Below are positions 54,397 to 61,892 of a DNA stretch of 64,000 nucleotides, piece after piece. The stretch is from Agarophyton chilense. Its lineage: Eukaryota; Rhodophyta; Florideophyceae; Gracilariales; Gracilariaceae. The notes below the pieces were generated by a model, which was given only the letters and a program-made list of their open reading frames with translations, did not search any database and was not told the origin of the DNA. The stretch covers positions 55,081 through 119,080 of the forward strand of contig JARGXX010000070.1 of assembly GCA_030374765.1 (NCBI GenBank). The letters run 5' to 3'. Positions within the stretch are counted from its first letter, which is position 1. Each line of letters opens with the position of its first letter. A program made the translations under genes and the position numbers.

Positions 54397-57138
54397 ATGA
54401 TGACTCGAGGCAAAGCGAAAGCGAGGGGTACTCCGCGGGGTACTCCACGCGCCACTCCGCGAAAAGCTACATCGGGAAACAATCTGGCTGGTGGGGATAG
54501 GGTGGCGTTGTTCCTGGCGGATGGGACAGGGAAGAAGAAGGGTACTATGGTTGGCACTGCGGAGTTGAGAGGTGTTGGGGGCAGTGGAGCGGCCGGGAAG
54601 GCGCTTTGCAGAGCGATGCATGGCCATTCGTTGCGCGAGTCTGCGAAGCCGGGAGAGGACTTGGTGGCCATCTGGAGGACTGAAATTAAGGAGGGGATCA
54701 ACTCCAAGTATCCGTACTCCTTCAAGGGAGCAGAGGAGCCGCCGGAGTTGCTGAAGGATATGGTGTCGGCAGGTATATACGCATGGGATACCTCGATGAT
54801 GACACGCGTCTCCTCTGTGCTGACTCCAGGGCCTCCTCGGCCGGAGACTCCCAAAAGCGCGACCCCCTCGAAGGAGTCTGCTACGCCTTTGAGGGGGAAG
54901 AGGGCACAGCCAACAACAGTGCCGCCGGCCATGAAGCAACCCGTCAAGCCGAAAAAGAGGGTGACGATAGTGGATGATTCTGATGAAGATGTTGTGGAGG
55001 TGGGGTCAGCGGTGAATGTACGCGGGGATTCGCACACCGGTCCCGAGTTGGAGTTGTTCGATGACGGCGATGCCGTTCCTTCGCAGGAAGTGGATAGGAC
55101 TCTCGTGGAAAAGAAGATCTCTGCTTCAGACTATGACCAGTGCCGCTTGATTGTGGACATAGATGACATACAAATCCCCGAGAAGACTGTCAGAAGTGTG
55201 AATGCGGAACACAAGGCGGCGACGATGGCAAAGTGCAAAACGTTTGGCTGGCTTGCGTCGGCAGGGTCGATTGCTGTTGCCATCGTCGGGGGAATGGAAT
55301 TAGATTTCAGTGAAATTGTTCACAATGGGAGGGTAGTGGTGCCTGTCATACTCATTGACGGTCATCACCGCGTCTTGGTTCTGCGAGATCTGAAGAATGA
55401 TCCCTCTGAAGGGAGAAAGTGGTTGGAAATTGTGCGGTCTCTTGATGTCGTTCTTTGGAGACGAAAGGACCGGAAGCCTTTATCGCTGAACGAAGTGCTC
55501 GGTCTTGGTAATGTACTCAATGAAATGAGTTCAAATGTGTTGAAGATGAGTTTCGCCGACAAGGTTCATTCGACAGTGTCCTTCATTTGCAACTTGATTG
55601 ACGATAAGAGAACCAAGTTGGCTGACCTTACTCCGACACGGATAGCTGGGGCGCTGAAGACGAGCGAAGCTATAGGAATCTACAGCTTGCGCCACTTGAA
55701 TCGCTATGCGACTCTTGGGTTGAAATTCGTCAGGAGCGAAGGTCTCCTGGAGTTCTTTGAGAACGTATGCAAGGAGGGTCCAGTGCTAACGCTTGCGCAT
55801 GTGTCGAGTGACTTGTTGTTAGGACTCGAAGACGAAATATTCCGTTTCGCAATCCGTTGTTTGCAGCTACATGTGAGGGTGAGGATGGGTTCTACGGGGA
55901 ATATGGGACGTTTCCAGGAGACGCGAAAGCAGTTCTTCCAATGCGCCATAGGAATGTTCCAACTATGCGAAAGGGCGGGAAAGGAGAAGGGTCTGACGGC
56001 GGGGAAGGTTCTAGACAGCACAATTGTGATGGGAAAGAACGAGGTGTCTTTAAGGGAGTACCTTTGCATGCAAACGGCGAAGATGGAGCTCAGTGGTCCG
56101 AAGCGGTTGTGGCCGGGGTTGGTGTCGAAGAGGATGAAAATCGCACAAAGGCGGATTGAAGGCGGTCTGAAAGTGAGTCTGGCGTCCCCAAGTGCGGAGA
56201 AGGATGTGGTGGAGGTGCCACCTTCTGTGAATGTTCCTTCGTCTAGTGCTGGGGAGTCTGTACCCCACCAGGAAACCGTGGTTCCCAGACGCATCACACG
56301 AACTAGAAAAGGTACTGAGCGCGGGCTGGATGCTGCGGGTGAGAGGGTGATGGAACCTAGACAGAGAAAGGGAAAGAGAAAGGCTGTGGTCATTAGTGAT
56401 GATGAACGCGAGTATGAACAGCCTTTAAAGCGGAAGAGGAAGAGGAGAAAGACGGTGGGCACATCTGCGGCTCAAATACCGGCTGACGTGGTGGATGTGT
56501 TCAAGAAGATGAGCAGGAAAGAGCTGAAGCGCTTCTTGAAGGAACATGTACTCAATGTTTTCTCATCGAGTGAGGATGAACTGGATGATGACGGGGGGCA
56601 GGGTGCATTTGTAGGGGACGAAGAGGAGGAAGGTGTGCAAATGCGTGGCTTCGAAGACAATAATCCGGAGGGTGTTCCGAAGGGGCTGAAGAGGGCGGGA
56701 CCGTATGCGGGGGGGTCGGGTATGTCGTGGGTGTACTTGGTGAATGCACTTCCGAGCGAGTGGCCGGCGGGTGAAAATGGAGTGAAGCATCAGCACCTCT
56801 GGATGCAGATGATTTACCTACGGAACAAGCACAGGGCGGAGTGCTTGAGGGTAGAAGACTTGAAAAGTGTGCACCATGCGGTTTATTGGCGTGCTGCTCA
56901 TAACAGGCACAAGGAACTGGGTTCCACGAAAGAACCGGTTCTTGGGGTGATTCTACCGACGAAGGACCACCCTGTGAATGAAGAGCAGGCGATATGGATG
57001 GCAGCAATGGAGAGGGATGACTTGGCCCGCGAGTACTTCGCGACTAAGAGAAGTGAGCTGATGGAGAAAGGATTTTGTGTGCTGGAAGAGTTTGCCACGG
57101 ACGAGGGGATGGCGGATGAGGCGAAGAAGAGGGGGTAA
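54397..57138 (+). CDS. ParB-like domain protein, N-terminal part of a ParB-oxygenase fusion
   Basis: 913 residues from ATG 54397. 1-30 basic TPR repeats (GTPRGTPRATPR). 150-250 low-complexity. About 250-360: ParB/Srx-like fold (CRLIVDIDDIQIPEKTV, then VVPVILIDGHHRVLVLRDL; His-His-Arg at 323-325). In ParB the GxHR box binds CTP and acts on DNA. About 361-440: helical segment (MSFADKVHSTVSFICNL, TPTRIAGALKTSEAIGIYSLRH) that may be the helix-turn-helix half of ParB. 640-720: basic KRKRKRRKT and acidic patches typical of nuclear proteins. 730-850: second conserved-looking region (WVYLVNALPSEWPAGE, LRVEDLKSVHHAVYW). The frame ends at TAA 57138 right after a G5 run. One extra G would fuse it to the next frame, and the junction GFCVLEEFATDEG reads like the start of an oxygenase domain. 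Confidence 0.7.
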   Translation: MMTRGKAKARGTPRGTPRATPRKATSGNNLAGGDRVALFLADGTGKKKGTMVGTAELRGVGGSGAAGKALCRAMHGHSLRESAKPGEDLVAIWRTEIKEGINSKYPYSFKGAEEPPELLKDMVSAGIYAWDTSMMTRVSSVLTPGPPRPETPKSATPSKESATPLRGKRAQPTTVPPAMKQPVKPKKRVTIVDDSDEDVVEVGSAVNVRGDSHTGPELELFDDGDAVPSQEVDRTLVEKKISASDYDQCRLIVDIDDIQIPEKTVRSVNAEHKAATMAKCKTFGWLASAGSIAVAIVGGMELDFSEIVHNGRVVVPVILIDGHHRVLVLRDLKNDPSEGRKWLEIVRSLDVVLWRRKDRKPLSLNEVLGLGNVLNEMSSNVLKMSFADKVHSTVSFICNLIDDKRTKLADLTPTRIAGALKTSEAIGIYSLRHLNRYATLGLKFVRSEGLLEFFENVCKEGPVLTLAHVSSDLLLGLEDEIFRFAIRCLQLHVRVRMGSTGNMGRFQETRKQFFQCAIGMFQLCERAGKEKGLTAGKVLDSTIVMGKNEVSLREYLCMQTAKMELSGPKRLWPGLVSKRMKIAQRRIEGGLKVSLASPSAEKDVVEVPPSVNVPSSSAGESVPHQETVVPRRITRTRKGTERGLDAAGERVMEPRQRKGKRKAVVISDDEREYEQPLKRKRKRRKTVGTSAAQIPADVVDVFKKMSRKELKRFLKEHVLNVFSSSEDELDDDGGQGAFVGDEEEEGVQMRGFEDNNPEGVPKGLKRAGPYAGGSGMSWVYLVNALPSEWPAGENGVKHQHLWMQMIYLRNKHRAECLRVEDLKSVHHAVYWRAAHNRHKELGSTKEPVLGVILPTKDHPVNEEQAIWMAAMERDDLAREYFATKRSELMEKGFCVLEEFATDEGMADEAKKRG

Positions 57139-57140
57139 AC

Positions 57141-58082
57141 TTCGATGGGGATGTGACTGGGACTTTGCTAGAGTTCTTCCAGACGGATTTCTTGAACCAG
57201 CCGGACTTGACGATTGAAGGGAATAGAAAGAAATGGGACCCTATAATCAACGCTGGTGAGGAGAGAGACGCTGGAGATAGAATGAAGGGAGTTGGGCGGT
57301 ACATTACGACGAAGGTGGGGATTGTGGATTCTGTGGAGGGGGACGAGAACAACGTTTTAATGGTGAGGAAAAGGGCATTGTTGGATGCGAGGTTTGGACA
57401 GATTGCGGCCGCTCTTCGGTTGTGCAACAACAGGTCGGGGAAGAAGAGGATGTATGCCCCTGAAACAGGGGGGCGAGTGCTGTGTACGGCGGAGGGCTGT
57501 CCAAGGCAGGTGTTACATACGAACTTTCGAGGACTGACCGATGCCGAGAAGAACGTCGGAGAGGTTCCAGGGTTCTTCATGATGGCGTCGGGAGCGAGTT
57601 CGTTTATGCTTTGGGTTTGTGAGAGATCACATAACATGTACGTGCCCGACGACAGGAGCTTGAAGCGGCTGTCTCGGACGATGGTAGTGAGGAAGTTCAG
57701 GATTCCGCCGTACTCCATTTTTATTGGAAGAGGAGATGTGTTTCATGCTGGAGCTGGATACGAGGATGCATTGGTTAAGGAAGTTTGCATGAGGTATCAC
57801 ATGTACTTGGTACCGGATGGGTACAAGCTACCGGACGCAGTGCATAGGCAACCAGCATTTCGGCCTAAGTTCGAAGAGGATGATTCCAACAAGGGTGATG
57901 ATGAAGACGTCCAGGTAGATGAGGATGAGGAGTTGGATGAAGATTATAAAATGGAAGTTGTTGAAAGTGGGGAAGAGGAGTATGAAGAAGAGGATGATGA
58001 ACCTGGGATGGGTCTCAACTCGGCTAACACAGATGGAGACTATGAAGACGGCGGTATGATAATGGATGACGACGACGACTAG
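57141..58082 (+). CDS. 2-oxoglutarate/Fe(II) oxygenase-like domain, C-terminal part of the fusion
   Basis: Open frame of about 310 residues, +1 relative to the ParB-like frame; it has no convincing ATG of its own before 57282. Motifs of a double-stranded beta-helix oxygenase: RQVLHTNFRG (HxN in place of HxD, His at 57515), then IPPYSIFIGRGDVFHAGAGYE (second His at 57744) and Arg 16 residues on (MRYHMYL, 57792). The C-terminus is strongly acidic (EEEYEEEDDE, DDDDD). Such enzymes hydroxylate or demethylate bases, proteins or small molecules. TET/JBP proteins travel with KDZ transposons in fungi and algae, but this sequence is not clearly TET/JBP. The HxN variant leaves activity uncertain. Confidence 0.65.
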   Translation, partial: FDGDVTGTLLEFFQTDFLNQPDLTIEGNRKKWDPIINAGEERDAGDRMKGVGRYITTKVGIVDSVEGDENNVLMVRKRALLDARFGQIAAALRLCNNRSGKKRMYAPETGGRVLCTAEGCPRQVLHTNFRGLTDAEKNVGEVPGFFMMASGASSFMLWVCERSHNMYVPDDRSLKRLSRTMVVRKFRIPPYSIFIGRGDVFHAGAGYEDALVKEVCMRYHMYLVPDGYKLPDAVHRQPAFRPKFEEDDSNKGDDEDVQVDEDEELDEDYKMEVVESGEEEYEEEDDEPGMGLNSANTDGDYEDGGMIMDDDDD

Positions 58083-58163
58083 ATAGTATCTGTTACCTAT
58101 TGAACAATAAAGAGTACAATTTGAGGTAATATGTGGAGTAGTCCCCTTTTCTTGTAATAGTGA

Positions 58164-59632
58164 TCAGTCGTCTTTCAGTAGAAACTCCTGAACAACTGGA
58201 TTGAAACGCGTGAGAGTAGCACTTGCTTTCACTTTCTCATAGTGAATGACAACTGTCGAAGATATCAAGATTACGACATCCACTGTGTTACCAAGCAGTA
58301 TAGGAACACCAGGTCCCTCAATGCGAGAGGTGGAGAAGGCGGTTGAAGAGAGTGCAGCGAAAGTGCATGCCGACAGCCTCATACCGAGTAGTCGGAAGGT
58401 TACATCCGGACTGGATATGAATAAAGCCTGTTGAAAAGAGTGGGAGAGGGCGCCAAGCACGAGGTTCATAAAAGAGGTTCTCCGTGGTTCCGGGGTCATT
58501 GTGAACTTTGTGTTAAGATAGGACTCTGGAAAGAAGGATATAGAAACAAGCTGGAGAAGATATGCCAAAGCGCCAACTGCGGCCCCTCCTGTGGAGAAGG
58601 CGATACAATTTGTCTTCACGTCTGATGAAAGGGTACCGCTGACTGGAATGAAGCGGTGAACGAGGAAAAGTATGGCGTTGAGGGGGATGAGTAGAGTAAG
58701 GAGTAGAGCCCCGAATTCCAGAAAGGCTCGTTTCTTCCAGGTATATCGCTGGTTTGGATTGAACGGCGTAGTTTGTAGAGACCCGTATAACGCGTTTATA
58801 CATTGTACGCCTCCTTCGATTATGAGAATGTGTAGCAGGCTTTGGATAGAACACCTCAATAGCGTTATGAGAATGAACCGAAGGAGAGAGTTGAATCTGA
58901 ATGGAAGCGTATATTGCAGAGCTGGGTCTATAACTCCGAAGAGTGTAGTTAGTGTGATTGTGAACGTTAAGGTCGATGTGAAGAGTGTTTGCTAACTGAA
59001 CATCTTAGTAAAAGCGTTCCGGTTTGCTAGTCTTCCTTGTACGCTGCACATAGGTAACGATATGATACCGCTCTTTGAACAGTTGTTTCAGAGTATCTTG
59101 CTGCTGTAGGAGAGTTGCGAGTGGGGAGCCTCCTGGTGGTCGTACAAATGTCACGAATCTCGTCCATGAGCTCGTTGGTGATATGATTCTGGAACCCTCT
59201 GACTTCGACCACATTCTGGGTGGTTGGAAGTTTTATTTGAAGGACTTCGTCGATCGTGATAACCGTTCGTTGTGGAAGAATATCCACAGCTGCTGAGCAT
59301 TGGACAGAAGAACCAGGGGGTAGGGAAAGACGTGCTTCGTAGCGCTGCATGCTTGAGAAGGAGAGGAGAGTGTTGTGTAGAAAGGTATTTGTGAGGGACT
59401 GGATACAGTATGTTGAGCGCAATGAAGTAGGGTGGTCATCGGTGGATATATATATGTAGTGATCAAAGTAGTTGTTAGGTTGTTGCCGTATCTCTGTCGC
59501 GGAGTATGAATAATTGTTATGAATGAAAACCTTTGATAGGCTGTAGGAGCGGTTATTGGGTACAGACTTAATTGCAAAGTTGGAAGATTTATGAAGAGTG
59601 GTTGTAGTGATGATTTGTGATGTACGAAGCAA
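58164..59632 (-). CDS. Possible two-exon membrane protein of Tn2
   Basis: Exon 1 (59632-about 59040, starting MLRTSQIIT at the track's first in-frame start) encodes a Ser/Thr-rich soluble segment with VDILPQRTVITIDEVLQIKL. A short candidate intron (GTACAAGG ... GTTCAG, near 59040-58992) leads into a second open frame with at least four hydrophobic segments (FLEFGALLLTLLIPLNAILFLV, GGAAVGALAYLLQLVSISFF, DVVILISSTVVIHY) ending at 58164. No known family recognised; the start and the splice are inferred. It is convergent with the oxygenase frame (81 bases apart). Confidence 0.4.
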
Positions 59633-59765
59633 TTCTTAATATCGTTTCATATATTCTGACGTGGTGTCGTGCGGATAGCAGTCTTTATCGAGGCAGCGAA
59701 GGAGATGGACATATGCTTTAGAAAGGAGGACTTGTTTTTATTGGAAGGGGTATATGAATGAAGTA

Positions 59766-60590
59766 CTACCCATTGAGGAGGACGTTCAAGAAGTTCGTAT
59801 GGAAAGGGGCGGGGTCACGGTTTCCAATGGATTTTTGGGCGTTAGAAACGTTGTAGAAGTAGACGTTCCGGAACTCAAAGTCTGAGAACGAGGTGGGGAA
59901 CTGTGTAAGTGTTTTTCCGTGGGCCAGAAGTTTTTGGAGTGTTTCTGTTGTATTGTAGGCGATTCCTGTTTCGGATGTGACGATGGCGAGGAGCTCTTTC
60001 ATTATGGTTGAAACGACTGTGCGGTGTTGTACTGCAACTTCGTGCATTGTGATAAAGCCATAAGAGGAGCCGACGAGATTAAAAGCTGATATCCATACGA
60101 GTTTTTCGTAGTAAGCTTTAGAGAAGGAGGGCTGGTCGACGACATGACAAGTGAGGCCTGCGGTACTGAGGCGATTGGCGAGTGCGGGAGCCCATTTGCC
60201 GGTGGCAGTTGTGAGACCATGGGGACTGAGGAGGGTGACACCGTCCTCGGGGGGTGCGTTAAGGGAGGGGACGGCGAGGAAGAGAACGGCTTTGGTGCAG
60301 TTTTGGAGCCCATAGGTTGAAAGAAGTGGGAGAATGTTTCCGTTCTGAAGGAAGACCAGATCCTCTCTGCGGGAGGAAGGGCAGAATTGAATGACGTCTT
60401 CGAGTGAATGATTTCTGCCGCAGAAGAAAATGGGGCCGTCGGGGATGTATTGCGCGGAGATGAATTCTTGAGTTGAGGGAAAAGCATCTTATGGGGTGCC
60501 GTTGTTGCGAGGCAAAGTGCCCATTCGGCCTCTGCCAACAATAACGGCTGGGTCGGAGATGCAAGGGATGGCAGTGAGAGAGTCGGCCAT
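59766..60590 (-). pseudogene. Ketopantoate-reductase-like NAD(P) oxidoreductase, one in-frame stop
   Basis: From ATG 60590 the minus frame begins MADSLTAIPCISDPAVIVGRG, with Rossmann motif GRGRMG, meets TAA at 60489-60491, and continues uninterrupted to TAG 59766: DGPIFFCGRNHSLEDVI, EDLVFLQNGNILPLL, VTLLSPHGLTTATGKWAP, YYEKLVWISAFNLVGSSYG. The order (nucleotide loop, QNGN segment, substrate-side KLVWISAFN) follows the ApbA/PanE-type fold, which reduces ketopantoate or related acids. About 274 residues. Such a metabolic gene is unexpected cargo. The single stop suggests recent decay or sequence error. Confidence 0.55.
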
Positions 60591-61869
60591 GTTGATTGCG
60601 AAAGGTGTTTGGAGTGCGGTGTGCTTGGAATTGAAGAAGTGGTGGGGGTGGCGAGTGTGGAGATGTGATTAAATAGAGAAGGAGTATGGTTGTGGAGGAA
60701 TGGGTGTTAGGGGTTTTTGGGAAGGAGGTTAGATTTATGATATTGAATGGTGTTTATTGTGTTAAAAGTGTAGGAGTGTGTGTTTTTATGGAAGTCATAA
60801 CGGGAAAGAGGGCTTATGAGTAATCGGCGGTTTGTGTTACGAATGAGTGTGATTTATTATAAATGAGAAGGCTATGAAATTGGGAGTAGTGAGGGAGCGC
60901 TGAACATGATAGAAGGTGTAGGAATATGTATGGGAGTGTGTGAGTGAGCAATGAGTGGGGTGAAGGGCATCCGGAGCGTAGATGCAGGGGTGTACGAGGG
61001 TACTGAAATTGGGCGAGCGCGCGCGAAAAGCGGGTCAAAAAAAGGAGATAAAAGGCCGGAGGTGGGCGAGAGGATTTTCGAGGGGGGGTGCTGTGTGGGA
61101 GGCTGCGGGTACTACTGGCCGCACTAAGGTGAGTGCGCTTGCGCTTGCGGTGGCTCTTGTCGATAGCTTTCGCGGGCGTTGGCGATGTCGAGCGGATCCC
61201 CATGGGGCTGGAGATGGGGAAGCTGTGGAGGGCGAATGAGGAACTGAAGAGGCGTGTGAAGGTGTTGGAAGTGCACATGGAAGGGGTGGGGGAGATTTGG
61301 GGTGCGCGGAAGGTGTTGAAGGAGGTGTGGAGAGGAGAGGGGGAGAGCGAAAGGGTCGCCGGTGACGCCAGGGAGACTCGGGGAGCCGGCTGGGATGAAG
61401 AAGGGGAGAGAGGAATGGAAAGGGGGAGGAGTTGGAGAGAGTCGGCTGAAGAAGAGGAGGGTTGGTAAGGATGTGGAGAAGAAGGGTGGGAATGTGTGTG
61501 TGGTGGGGCAGCCGGGTGTGAGGAACTTGAGCAGTGGGGGAGGTGGACGAGGTTGAGAATGCGGTGGTGGACTTCTTCAACCTCAAATACCCTCCCGGTG
61601 GAACGCTGGAGCCTAGTAAGCAAAAGGGCCAGTAATGAGGTAGAAGGTACTGATGACTGCCTTGGTATGGATCTCCACCTAGAGCGGTCAAAAGTGACCA
61701 GTAAACTGCAAATGAAGATTAAACTGCATTAAGTGGTCCAAACACTAAGATGCATGGAGTTCTTATTTCCCAAAAATTTTTTTTTTCAGGTGCCGAACTA
61801 GCGCAATCTGCAAAATTCTTAGATTTTTTTGGCTTTTTATTTACAAAACTAGCTATCTAGCACACTTAT
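60591..61869 (+). other. Purine-rich right arm of Tn2 with a possible small basic ORF
   Basis: Strongly G-rich plus strand. A candidate gene starts at 60982 (MQGCTRVLKLGERARKAGQ), has a GTGAGT donor at 61131 and continues as a coiled coil (KLWRANEELKRRVKVLEVHM) to about 61468. The implied intron is very short and product unknown. The last 120 bases hold CTAG subterminal motifs. Confidence 0.35.
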
Positions 61870-61892
61870 CTAGCATTCCGAGAACACAGACG
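61870..61892 (-). repeat. Tn2 right terminal inverted repeat
   Basis: On the minus strand starts CGTCTGTGTTCTCGG. Followed by the TG target duplicate at 61893-61894. Confidence 0.85.

Larger units (their letters stand above)
43230..61892. mobile_element. Tn2: 18.7-kb Plavaka-like DNA transposon carrying DNA/chromatin-modifying genes
   Basis: Bounded by 23-bp inverted repeats (43230-43252, 61870-61892, one mismatch) and a TG duplication. Excision of the element plus one TG restores the element C reading frame. Genes in order: transposase (+), a basic/coiled-coil protein (-), a methyltransferase-SET fusion (-), a palindrome array, a ParB-like/oxygenase fusion (+), a membrane protein (-), a reductase-like gene (-) and a possible small basic ORF. 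Such size and gene content are unusual for CACTA-related elements. The transposase and methyltransferase-SET frames are intact; most cargo genes carry one stop or shift. Confidence 0.85.

Noticed and set aside
43230-61892. Integrated large DNA virus or Maverick-like element
   Set aside because: No DNA polymerase, capsid, packaging ATPase or protease gene is visible, and the element has a CACTA-related transposase with matching TIRs.
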